A DNA stretch of 64,000 bases, taken from Gremmenia infestans. Lineage: Eukaryota; Ascomycota; Leotiomycetes; Helotiales; Hamatocanthoscyphaceae. The stretch spans positions 186,001 to 250,000 of the forward strand of contig JAFEVB010000005.1 in the NCBI GenBank assembly GCA_032629725.1, in the 5' to 3' direction. Numbering within the stretch: position 1 is the first letter of the stretch; each line of letters starts with the position of its first letter. Made by a program: the position numbers and the translations under genes. Positions 22,436 through 33,124 of the stretch are shown here, one piece after another. The notes under the pieces were generated by a model. That model had not been told where the DNA came from. It saw only the letters and a program-made list of their open reading frames with translations, and did no database searches.

Positions 22436-25386
22436 CTACTTTCCCTGTTTTCGGAAAGCAAGCAGGTCCGCTAAACTGGATAGAGTACATCCGTGCTTCA
22501 AGAAGTCATGCTGAAGAAGTTCTGCTGCCGAAGCTCTACTTCGAATATCGACACAGAGACAAACCGACAAGAATGCCTTGAGCTCCTTGCTAAGTTTCTC
22601 TGGCTTCTTTAAGCGTGGTGTACCGTTGGTTGCAATAAGATACAACGCTTTCAGTGGTTCTTCGTTGAGATATGGTGGCTCAGATTCGATCATTTCGATG
22701 GCCATGATCCCCAATGACCAGATGTCGACCTTGGGACCGTATTCTTTCTGTTTGACAACCTCGGGAGCCATCCAGTACGGCGTGCCAACCATGGTAGCAC
22801 GCTTTGACTTGGATTCCGTGAGCTTGGCGCAGAAACCAAAATCGGCTGAACTATATTAGTAAGATATACTAGGAGCATGAATTGAGGTTGCTCACTGATT
22901 TTGACATTGCCACGTGCATCAAGAAGGACATTGTCACTCTTGATATCACGATGGATAATGCTCTGCTGATGCAAGTGTTCAAGACCTTGGCAAGTCTGTG
23001 ACTGGGTCAGCTTATGTTCTACTTGGACGTTCAGTAGCTTACCTCAAGACAGATAGTTGCGATTTGGTCCTCGGTGATAGTTGGGTTGTTGTCAATGACA
23101 TCAGTTAGAGCACCTCCCTCCATATACTCCATAACAACCCATAATTCGGAGAAGTTGTTGCGCAAGAAAGCATCGAGGAAGTTGACAATGTTTTTGTGCT
23201 TGCTGTCTTTCATGACCATGATTTCGTTGACAATCAACTCCTTCCTTGGTTGGTGCGCCAAGTCCATCTGCTTGATAGCAACCTGAGCTTTGCTACCCTG
23301 CTGTGCAATGACCATCTGGGCGATAGGTGACAACGGATTTTCCTTGACCTTTGCAACATACACCGAACCAGATGCACCCTGCCCAATCTTCTTTTGCTTA
23401 GAGTAAGACATATTAGGATCGTCCTTAGACACAGCCTCCTTCAATTTAACCATTACTTCATTCTCACTCATCGTAGACATGCGAACATCCTGCTTCCGCT
23501 CAGTCACTGCAGGCTTGGATGTGAGGGCAGCTTCAGCAGCTTTCACGGCGTCATTCTGCTGAATACCATTGGCACCCGCTCCAGGTTGCTGCTTATTACC
23601 AACATTGAGGGGTTTGACTTGATTAACGGGTGCAGGTAGCCGAGACGGAGGAGGATTCTGATTACTGGGAGGCGCACGAGCTTGAGCCTGCTGCGTATTT
23701 CCATTTTGGTAGCGGGGGTCTTGAGTGCGCTGTGCACTTTGCTCTGCTCTTGCTGGTGAGCCATTTGGATCACGAGAAGAGGAATTTTGCTGGCTCCCTA
23801 ATGGAGGTCGGTTCTGGCTACTGGGAGTCGGGGCACTCGGAGCTTGTCTCTGCGTCCTAAGTGATTGAGGTGCTTGTGCTTGCTGGGGTTGGCGAGTACC
23901 TGGTGCAGGGGGCGCAGCCCGCGATGGGTTGTATCGTTCGGAAGCAGAGGCGCCACTGCCATATCCACCACCGATCTCTTGTTTAGCCAATGGAACGCGA
24001 GTCTTTGGAAGAGATGCATTGTAAGCTTCCATATCCCGTCTATTCTGCTCCTCCATTTCGCGATCACGCTGGCGCTGAGCCTCCAATTGCTTCTGACGCT
24101 GGTCGTCACGTGTTTGAGGATCAACATAGTTTGATGCCATTTGCTGCATTTGCTGACGCTGCTGTTGAGTCTCAGGTGGCGTTGGTCGCCGAGGCGCATT
24201 CACAGCTTGTTGCTGGGGGGTGCCATAGCTATTGTTGCGCTGGGCGGGAGCGGGCCGTGGTGGAGCAACATTAGTTCCACTCATTCCGTAACCAAGTTGC
24301 TTATTTTGACCCGAAGTAATTGGGGGGGTCGGGGTCAAGCTGGGGAACTGGCCCGGGTTTTGGTTTCGCTTGGTGATATCTGAGTAGAACTCCAATACCT
24401 CGAAGACTGCCTGTGGGTTGCGCTCATAATCCTCCTTCGTGATGGCCGACGAGTTGAGTAGCTTCGACCACTCTGGGGGAAGGCCAACGAATTCACCCGT
24501 CTGAGGATCGAAGCCTACATGCACAGAGTGGCTGAAATTAGTTGGGTTGCTGACACCGCCCATGCCAGGACAACGCGCGTATATGAAATCAATCCATTCG
24601 TACAAGTCTTCGTCGCCCTTGACCTTGATCTGAAGAGTCCGTGAATATCCGTCATCGTCGCCTGGGTTATTGGATGAGCCATTCAAGGCTCGTTTGATCT
24701 CGAAAATAGTACCAGCGGCCTCTACGCGGGAAACACCTAATACGTCCTTCAGAATAATCTGATATGACAGCTTGCCGCCCTCAGTCTTATGGAAATCGAG
24801 CGCCTCTTTTCGCAATATGAGCCACTTCTGCTTCCAAGGGCTGATGAAGTTTTTGCCTTCTTTGACAGTCGCCCACCCTTCCTTGATAATAGCCACCCCG
24901 CCTTGGCCGGTCATATTGGTCTGTTGTCTCATAAGAGGTAGGGAAACCGTGGATCCTGAGTAGGTTGAGGTTGCCCCTCCCGGCAGGGACACAGTTGATC
25001 CGTTGTATGAAGATGATCCGCTTCTTGATATGGGAGAGGACATGCTCATCTGAGACATGTTGCCCGGAAGATTCGCTGTAGAGGGAGTGAGATTAAGTTT
25101 GGGGCGATCAGTAGGAGGTCGTGGTGCGGGTCCGGGGTTCATGAACTGGCCCGGAGTGTAGATGCTGTGGATACTTGTTAGCAACTATTCATAGTGAACA
25201 ACAATAAAGCAGATGACTATTGGTGGACCGAGTATCAGGTGGCATTGAACAAAAGTGACTTCAGCCCGGACATGCAATATCGATACTGGCCCACTTTAGA
25301 CCCCTCGCATTTCCACTGGTTGAGACATATCAAAGTGAATGCAAAGCTGACAAATGAACGCACCTGTTTTGTGAAGCCATTTTCAT
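22436..25386 (-). CDS. CLA4: PH-CRIB-kinase p21-activated kinase, Cla4 type
   Basis: This is a Cdc42/Rac-activated Ser/Thr kinase acting in polarity, septin assembly and, in plant-pathogenic fungi, hyphal growth and infection. Minus-strand exons 25364-25386, 23043-25164, 22896-22995 and 22436-22845 give 884 residues. Order: Ser-rich N-terminus, PH domain (about 102-212, starting [13 protein letters not shown]), CRIB motif ([16 protein letters not shown], about 215-230), a long Gln/Pro-rich linker, then the kinase domain. The kinase has GQGASGSVY glycine loop, VAIKQ lysine, [10 protein letters not shown] catalytic loop, DFG and GTPYWMAPE. The PH domain ahead of CRIB distinguishes Cla4 from Ste20. 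The first coding exon is 23 nt. The last intron has two acceptors five nt apart; only the downstream one restores TDFGFCAKL, so misuse would kill the kinase. Confidence 0.94.
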
Positions 25387-26774
25387 AGATGTACTAAATT
25401 ATGCCAGAACCGTGATCCTAGTATTCGTGACTCGAGGAGTAAAGGTCGTGGCGGGGTATCGTAAAAGAAATCGTTGCTCGTCCTGCATAAGATGTCCCAA
25501 TTAGCTTCTGGCGCAAGGCTGCATGCACAATTGCTAGATAGCAGATGCTGAGGACATACAGGTCGCCCTCAGGCTCGTTATGGGTAGATGGTCTTTTGTA
25601 TCGTGAGGCTCGATCCGTCGCGGGAGGGGGCCTCTCTCTCGCCGTGCCTCGACCGAAGGCGCAGGTCCTTTGTCGCACAGCGTCCAGCGTCCAACGTCGT
25701 CGGGGAAACTCTCGGCGGGTTAGGAGATTGTACACTGCATCGGCCCCGTGTACAGTAGTGGAGGCGGGCGTGGAAAATATCGTGGTGTTGATGGATCGTG
25801 TCGTGTCGAGGAGCTGGAAAGATTGCACGGAGTTGAGGCGCCTGCAGTTGAATCGGTTCGCTTGTCTGAAGCACAGCACCCAAGCGCTAGAGCCAAGAAA
25901 GGCCTAAGGTACGGCACGGGCAATATAGACGCTAGGGGAAATGATGGGGCAAGAGGGGCAGTGTGGCCTTCTCTAACAGGAGCATGCGTGCACTCGATAA
26001 AATCAATATCGATAGGATGTTTTTGGTTTTGGGTATATCTTCAATACGTGATGGCTGACTTATCGTTATTACCTTACGGAAAACAACTATGGTACTGCAC
26101 TGTACCTAAAGAACCCTTTTGTCCTCTAGTCTTGCCCTCATCTATTCGTAGAAGCAATTTCATGCCCAATCAAGCACATAGAGTTTCAGGAACCAACCCC
26201 TATTTTTCTATTCCATGTACACCGAGGCTTAGAACCAACGAATCCTTCATCAGCCTCTTACTGCTACGATCACCACTCGAATCTCAGTCAGACAGCCTGA
26301 CATGCGCCGATGAAGACTCGATTTCTGGACAGAAACATATCCGATGATACTTTGTAAACGTCACTGGCTCATGCAGAAGACCTTGAAACAGAGCTGTAGG
26401 AGCATTCCGATGTTTCTGATGGGCGGAAATGTCGCAGAAATGCATAGCCCCCTGATTGTTTCTTGTTCAATGACTTTCGAGTGCACCTGGACATCATGTG
26501 AGTGGCTTTTGTTGCGGGGCTAATGGTTCACAAAGCTCGATGTTGTCATCGTGCGAGATCCATGCATTTTGTGTGATATTGAGCTTTTCCCTTTGTTTAG
26601 ATGCTAGGTATTACCAAGTAAAGACTTCTCTAATTGTTTATCCACGTGAAATCCAGCAGAGGTGTGAACAATAGGAAGGGAGGTCAAAATCTATCTACAA
26701 ATCGCTGTTCTACCCTTTAGGCTGATCTACAGATCCTTCAAATCCTTACACGTTTAAAACATGCATACAATACC
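25387..26774. other. Intergenic, CLA4 upstream region
   Basis: This is 1.4 kb between the CLA4 start and the glycyl-tRNA synthetase stop. Around 25545-25920 several frames on both strands are open at once in a G/C-richer patch, but none has domain character. I read it as CLA4 promoter or leader and not as a gene. Confidence 0.45.
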
Positions 26775-29176
26775 TCAGCGGACTGGAAGATCGGCCTCTT
26801 GACCCTCAAATGCGGGTAATTCTTTCTCGATATCCGCCCAGACCTTCGCACCCTCGACTAATGACTTGATGGCTGCAAGAATAGTCTCCTCGTCTGCTCG
26901 GACCTGTTTCGTCGAATCTCGGTCTCTGAGGGTGTAGGTTTTGTCGTTCACACTCTGGAAGTCAATAGTGATACCAAGGGGTGTACCCAACTCGTCGTTC
27001 CGACTATATCGCTTGCCAATAGACGCCGAAGAGTCGTCGATTCGACTTGAAACGCCCAAAGAGCGGAGCTTAAGTGACATGTACTTCAGAAGAGGCTTGA
27101 AGCTCTCATGGCCAGACAGAGGAACGAGTAAAACCTTGGTAGGTGCTATTGTAGGAGGAAATGAAAGTACCTGGGTATGTTAGTGCTTTTTCGTTCAAGT
27201 TGGATAATAGAAACCTACACAGCGTGCTTCATCACCACCATCACTCGCTCGAGTCCAGTAATTGTGCTCGAAAAGACAGTAAAGAATTCTGCCAATACCG
27301 AACGATGGCTCGATGACGTTTGGTGTATACTCGCGAGTGTTCTCAACCCGAGTTCGCTTCTCAATGACAAGCAGGTCTTTGCTAACCTCAACTTTGCCGT
27401 TGCTAACACCTTCAACCTCAACAGTAATCTTACCGTCCCGGCTTAGGATGGGGGCTAAGGTCTCGCGCTGTTCTTGTGATAATGCCTCGATAGCAGTTTG
27501 AACCGCCTTGCCATCCTTTTTGAATTGCGGGCCGAACAGCTTTTTGTTCAGCTCAGCCACCCATTCTGTAATACTGATAGGGGTCTCTAGTTTTTGGCGG
27601 ACCATTAAGGGTGCGCCGGTCTTCTGCGCGTGCACTGTCAGATCGTAGGCGCTTCTGTCTGCGCAGCCAACACACTCAATCCAGCCATAGCTGGTTTGCA
27701 ATTCAGCATCCCAGCAGTCAGCAGCATAATGTGCCATCTCATTCGCCATGTGCTGTCTGAATCTGATCTTCGACTGGTCCACACCAATCTTTTTCAAAAA
27801 CAATTGGATACGGGCTAAAAAGTAGCCTAGGGTCTCGTTGTCGACAGTGCCATCAGCCACAGCCTTACCAATTGCAACCTTTTCGACGTTTGTTTGGCCG
27901 GCCAGTTGGGTGTGACGATTCAAAAGAACAAGCTCAACGTCCTGTACTTCGTGGAAGCGCGAGTGTTTCTTACCACCCTCAGGATCAACATAGTGCTCAA
28001 TCTCCGCCATTAAGAATTCGCGGACACGCAAAAGACCAGCGCGGGGTGAAATCTCGTTCCTAAAAGACTTGCCAATGGAGGCAGAGGCGAAGGGCATTTG
28101 TTGCTGGTTGAACTCAAGAAGCTTTGCAAAATTGAGAAATTGGCCTTGTGCAGTCTCCGGTCGAAGATAACCAAGGGCCTTGCTGCTCGGACCAATGGTG
28201 GTCTGGAACATCAGGTTGAATGCTACAGGAGGAAGAGGCTCAACACCCGTGGTGGGGTTCTTGAGCTCAAATTTCTTAATGAGTTCACCTAGCTCCTCAC
28301 CATTGTAGTTGTCAATCTACATTTGTTAGTAGTGTGTCGCTTAACATCTCTGAACATAACCCTACCTTTGCCAATATTTCCTCGTACTCCTTCACCACAG
28401 CATCATCCAGCTTGAGTGCCTCTGCAGCCTTGCCCTTCTTTTTCTTCTTCTTTGGGTCTGCCTCTTTCTCCTCAACAGTCACACCTCTAGCCTCCTTGTC
28501 GCCCTTCAACCTAGCCTCAAGGACCTCTTCGACGAAATGATCCGCTCTAATGATCTCGCCGTTCTTTGGATCTTTGCACATCCAGTCGGCAAACTTGTCC
28601 ACGTGGCCACTCGTTTTGAGGATCTCAGCAGGAGTCAAAGATGTGCAATCAACCTCCAGCATATCCTCCTCCAAGACGAAGTGCTTGCGCCATAAATCGA
28701 CGATATTTGCTTGCAGAGCGCAGCCCGGTGGCTAGATGAAGGGGGTGTCAGTTGTTTTCTTTCAAGACAGTTTGGGGAATAGAGGAGCCTATATTCCCGA
28801 ATATCTTTCCAATTTAGGAAATTCATAAGGGAATAAGAGCGCATGAGACGAAACATAACAGAAGTGGGCAGGGTGGAATCAAAGAACCACTTCTCCTTAC
28901 GCCGTAATCGTAAAGGCCGGCAGTGCCACCATAAATTTCAAAGGAGGGAGTATAGAACATGCGCCGCCTAAGCATGGAGTCGAGAATCGGGCGGTCAAAT
29001 GGCTGGCCCTTCAGAGTAGTTGTTGCCATGATGGGCTCCTGTTTGTTCTTAAAATTTGGCGGTTCGTATTTATTGTGTGGGCTTGTTGTAGTAAATTGTC
29101 GACCTGCGAATCGTGGTAAAAGTTTTTGAAGTGTAGAAGTAGAAGTAGAGGGACCGAAACTGCGAAGGTAGCGCAT
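26775..29176 (-). CDS. GRS1: Glycyl-tRNA synthetase, probable dual cytosolic/mitochondrial
   Basis: This class II synthetase charges tRNA-Gly. Minus-strand exons 28901-29176, 28366-28731, 27219-28316 and 26775-27170 give 711 residues. Motif 1 to 3 features are visible: GLYDYGPPGCALQ near the N-terminus, [41 protein letters not shown], and PSFGIGRI before the anticodon domain ([11 protein letters not shown]). A Lys-rich insert (KKKKKKGK) lies in exon two. The first ATG (29176) begins a basic, Ser/Thr/Arg-rich leader of 49 residues resembling a mitochondrial presequence, and a second ATG at 29029 starts [14 protein letters not shown] at the conserved cytosolic N-terminus. One gene thus probably supplies both compartments. 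The divergent neighbour RPF1 shares the promoter. Confidence 0.95.
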
Positions 29177-29462
29177 TCACTGAAAGGGGAGCCAATTGAA
29201 GCCCGAGTGACTCAATTGAAAGGGATTTGGGGCAGTGTTGTGCCTTTCTTTTGTTGCTTTGAAGATGACTCTTTCGCTCGCCTTTTCAGCCTTGGGTGGG
29301 ACGTGCGACATGGACTGGACTCCAAATCGGATCAACCACGGAAAAACGGAAAAACATATTGATCCGGCAAGGATCTCCAGCCAGCTCCAGGAATTTTTTG
29401 GAAAAAAAGTCCCGCGAGGTTTAAACGACCCCACATCCAATACACAACCAACTCAACACAAT
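29177..29462. promoter_or_regulatory. Shared promoter of GRS1 and RPF1
   Basis: Only 286 nt separate the divergent starts of a tRNA synthetase and a ribosome-assembly factor. Both serve translation capacity, so co-regulation is likely. The region holds the Gcn4/Cpc1-like site listed separately. Confidence 0.7.
29208..29214. promoter_or_regulatory. Candidate Gcn4/Cpc1 (AP-1-like) site TGACTCA
   Basis: This is a perfect match to the general amino-acid control element, 32 nt upstream of the first GRS1 ATG. Amino-acid biosynthesis and tRNA synthetase genes are known targets of Gcn4/Cpc1. Confidence 0.55.
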
Positions 29463-30713
29463 ATGGGATCCAAAAGAGTCAAACCTTTGTCTTCAAAGGC
29501 TTCATTGCCTTTCAAGACAGGCAATAAATTCAAGAGACAAGATTTACACGTCAAGCAAAAGAAAGCCCGCGACAGTCTTCGACGAGATGAGCGCTTCAAG
29601 AGGAAACGAGAAGAGGATAAAGATCCGGAACTGAGGAGGGAACGACTGGCAAGGAACATTCCGCACACGATCGATGCCAAGCGTGTTTGGGATGAGGTGG
29701 ATGATGACGGACTTGGTGTCAGTGTCGATGTGGCGCAATTGAAGCGGAGGCGCATTGAGGCCGCAGAAGCTGCTGAGCAAGAACCTTTGGAAGATGTAGA
29801 AGAAGATGATGTGGATAGTATGCTGGATTCGGAATCAGAAGACGACGACAACGACGACGAAGGAAACACAAAATCATCCCGGCAGAGGCAACGAGCATCC
29901 TCAAATGCGCCCTCCAATGCTCCATCTACGACCAGCACCAACCTCGACCTTACACCTGACTCTTTAGCTCTCAAATTCCCTACCTTGTTCTCCGATGAAC
30001 CCCCTCCAATCCCCAAGATACTCCTTACGACATCCCTTAACACGACTCTCCATCATGAAGCAGAACTCCTCTGCACTCTCTTCCCACACAGCACCTACGT
30101 ACCCCGCTCCTCCCACAGATATGGACACAAATTCTCCCTACGAGAAATATCAAAGTTCGCTACAAATCGCAACTACACCTCTGTAATTCTTCTCAAGGAA
30201 GATTCCAAAAAGCCCACAGGCCTGACAATCGTCCACTTACCCTCCGGACCTACCTGCCATTTCTCCATTGCCAACTGGGTTGAAGGAAAGAAATTGCCCG
30301 GGCACGGAAATCCCACAAATCACTATCCAGAGCTGATACTGAACAACTTCAAGACTCCACTGGGTCTGTTGACAGCGAAGTTGTTCCTCAATCTCTTCCC
30401 GCCCCAGCCAGAGCTGCAAGGAAGACAAGTCGTCACTTTACACAACCAGCGAGATTACATCTTTGTCAGGAGACACAGATATGTGTTCAGAGACAAGCGG
30501 GAGACGGAGAAGAGTGTCGTTGGACCTGATGGCAAGAAGGTGGAGGGTGTCGAGGAGATCCGGGCTGGGCTGCAGGAGCTAGGGCCAAGATTTACGCTTA
30601 AGCTGAGGAGAGTCGATAAAGGAATTGGCAGAGCAGGAAGTGAAGGCGAAGATGCTGTTCAATGGCAATGGAAGGCGCATATGGAGAAGGAGAGAACAAG
30701 GTTCAATCTCTAG
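29463..30713 (+). CDS. RPF1: Ribosome production factor 1, Brix domain protein
   Basis: This is a nucleolar assembly factor for the 60S subunit that binds pre-rRNA. A single exon of 416 residues runs from the ATG at 29463. The N-terminus is very basic (KRVKPLSSKASLPFKTGNKF). It is followed by an ARNIPHTIDAKRVWDE segment characteristic of Rpf1 and an acidic patch of Asp/Glu/Ser. The Brix domain (about 160-380) contains PKILLTTSLN, LPSGPTCHFSI and the conserved pair GRQVVTLHNQRDYIFVRRHR and ELGPRFTLKLRRV. The frame is open 76 codons further upstream without homology, so the chosen ATG is preferred. Length and motif order agree with fungal Rpf1. Confidence 0.93.
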   Translation: MGSKRVKPLSSKASLPFKTGNKFKRQDLHVKQKKARDSLRRDERFKRKREEDKDPELRRERLARNIPHTIDAKRVWDEVDDDGLGVSVDVAQLKRRRIEAAEAAEQEPLEDVEEDDVDSMLDSESEDDDNDDEGNTKSSRQRQRASSNAPSNAPSTTSTNLDLTPDSLALKFPTLFSDEPPPIPKILLTTSLNTTLHHEAELLCTLFPHSTYVPRSSHRYGHKFSLREISKFATNRNYTSVILLKEDSKKPTGLTIVHLPSGPTCHFSIANWVEGKKLPGHGNPTNHYPELILNNFKTPLGLLTAKLFLNLFPPQPELQGRQVVTLHNQRDYIFVRRHRYVFRDKRETEKSVVGPDGKKVEGVEEIRAGLQELGPRFTLKLRRVDKGIGRAGSEGEDAVQWQWKAHMEKERTRFNL

Positions 30714-30929
30714 TCTTGTTTATACCCAAGCAAATGCAAACCAAAGATTATTGTACATGGGCCTGTAAGCCTACAGTGTCTTTGCTATCCTCTTTGCTAT
30801 TCCCTTGGTATCATCCTGTATACACCCCAAAACCAGATTCCCAAACGCCTTTCTTTTCCCGGAAATACTTCCAAAAGACCTCCCATTTTACAACTCCACC
30901 AAGCACTTTTGAAGTTCATAGCTTCTCAC

Positions 30930-32340
30930 TCAAACATCCCCACCCAAAAACAACGGCGTGTCCATCACCTTACAAAAATCATAACTGCTATACCCCGCTC
31001 CATCCACCCACTCCGAATGTCTCGCCAAGCCCACCGGATCAATACCCCTATTACTCTTCATAAACAGCGTCTCAAACGGATGCACATTCGTTCCAAAATA
31101 CTTTTTGTCATACAACACATCCCCCTTCCTCACCCCCTTACACACACCCCTATACGCCTCCATATCACCATACGCACTCATCATGGCATCCACCTTGTAC
31201 CCCGCTGCCGTAATCAGAGTCGAGGCCCCGATCTCCGCTGTAACGGCGGATGTCATGTCCGGGAAACAGGAGTTCATGCCGGGTGCTTGGGGATGCGTTT
31301 TGTCGAGTAGGGCTTTGGCTGCGTTGAAGGGCGGGGGCGGGTTGAGCGCGTAGTTCTTTAGGGTGGCTTCGTCGGGGAAGAGGAGCGTGGATAGGCCGAG
31401 TATGTCGGTGGCCCAGATCATGGATTGGATGTGGAAGGTTGGTACGCAGTTTGCTGTCATACCGACAAGCTATTAAAAAAAAGCCCAACATTAGATCCTG
31501 TTTCTCGTTGTTTCTGCATCTTCTGAAAACGGAATATCATTTTTTCAAAGAGCGACGAGTGTCCCAACGGAAATTGAAAGAGACGGATGGATGGGTCTTA
31601 ATTACCTTGACTTCGTCTGTGACTTTCCCCAGATACATATCACTCCAGCATCCCCGCGCCCAAGACGGAAGAAATGGACCGCGGATACTGGCGTTAAGCA
31701 TAATAAAGCGTCTATACCCCTTATACAAATCATCTTTCATGAGAATCTCCGCATACGCCCCAATATCATAGCAGTCATTCTTTCTCTGCACAACCCGGAT
31801 ATTCGCCTCCTCCGGAATTATAGCCGAAACATTAGTCTGTCCGTTTAGTATGAAGACGAAATCGGCAGCAGCGTGTAGGCCGTGCCGGATGAAGAACTCG
31901 ATGTTGATTCGTGCTGTTTCTGATTCAGAGTAGGCGTATAGGATAAGAGGAGTGTTGGAGACGAGTTGAGAGTTTCCGGAACTTTCGGAAGGAGTTGTAA
32001 TTGGGACTTCAACCGCCAGACTGGAGACTGCTTGGGGGGTGCTCGATATTGATGGTGTATCTTGAGGTAAAGAAAGTTCTACTCCTACAGCAATTCCGCT
32101 GTCGGTACCTGCTCCTGCACCATGGCTTTGGGTTTTCGCCAGGTCTTCGTACAAAGTCTTCTTCTACGGTACGTAGCTATGATCAGTTTTGATTCTCTTG
32201 AGGTTAGGAACGAACGGCTCTAATGAACTCACAGCTACAGAAGCTACTGCCAATACATCCATAGAATAAAGTGAGTATATGATTAAGAGAGCGCAAATAG
32301 CTACTAAACAGCGCAACGGGGTCAACACCATAACTGCCAT
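30930..32340 (-). CDS. Putative type II membrane glycosyltransferase-like protein
   Basis: Minus-strand exons 32233-32340, 31606-32163 and 30930-31469 give 401 residues. A cytoplasmic stub and one transmembrane helix (CLVAICALLIIYSLYSM) precede a Ser/Thr-rich stem and a globular domain. That domain contains HAAADFVFILNG, RKNDCYDIGAYAEIL, RFIMLNASIRGPFLPSW, DEVKLVGMT, QSMIWATD and GTNVHPFETLFMKSNRGI. The layout is that of a Golgi or ER lumenal transferase, and the motifs vaguely recall the rhamnan-synthesis RgpF group. I know this family only as uncharacterised fungal proteins, so no reaction is claimed. An in-frame ATG at 32475 would add 45 residues to the cytoplasmic tail. Its neighbours (RPF1, ARG1) do not hint at a role. 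Confidence 0.7.
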
Positions 32341-33124
32341 TATCCTTTGTAGAGATATCGAGCAACATTTGAAAATAAACGATTGATACTTTTGATGATC
32401 CAACTTCCAAGCTGGAATCCAGGTACGTACTCGTAATAGGCGACCAGTTGGGAGTGAGTGGATCACACGCCACATAAAGAAGCTTCGCGTCCTTCCCCAC
32501 CAGTGAAACCTAGTTTACATCCACATTATGAGTTTCTGAACTTTGGCCTGGCACTTGGCAGATGGAAACCAGAGGTTGATTACTCTGTATTAGAAAGCAG
32601 ATTGACTGTTTAAAGAGATGTTAAAGATTTTTGTAAAGATTTAGGAGAAGCTCAACTGGGACATTGGAACTCCCTCCCTACTGTACGCTGATAACCATAT
32701 CAGCCACCCTGGTCGTCTTTGGCATTAGTACGAAGTGAATTCAAGGGTGCCGATGCCCTCATTGGGGCAGGGGCATTCTTGTCCTAGGATTCGTCACCTG
32801 TTTTTTGTGGGGCCATCGAAAGCTTACTTGTACGAGACTACGGAATTACACGTACAGACGCGGCTCTTTATCTGTGCCTCAAGTCAGAGGCTTTGAGTGG
32901 AGACGGCCGTAAAACATATAGGAGATAAGGGCATAACTTTTTGGGAGTCGTATTAAAGGACTAGCGTTTCTAGTACTCATTACTTTTTGCATTCTATAGA
33001 AAACCCCGACAATAACTAGATACGCCACCTCCAAAAAATATACCCTTTTGGTAACTGGAGTCTTCTTGAAATGCTCCAACATGAACTCCGGAAGATCTAA
33101 CCATGACCGTTTTTAGTCTACTTT
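32341..33124. other. Intergenic, transferase promoter and ARG1 3' region
   Basis: These 784 nt hold the upstream region of the membrane protein and the 3' UTR of ARG1. No further gene is supported. Confidence 0.5.

Noticed and set aside
25748..26347. Open frame of 199 codons on plus
   Set aside because: No recognisable motif; composition changes abruptly midway; several other frames are open in the first part, so it is probably chance.
29453..30043. Antisense Ser-rich open frame of 196 codons within RPF1
   Set aside because: Product of the acidic and basic runs of the true frame read backward.
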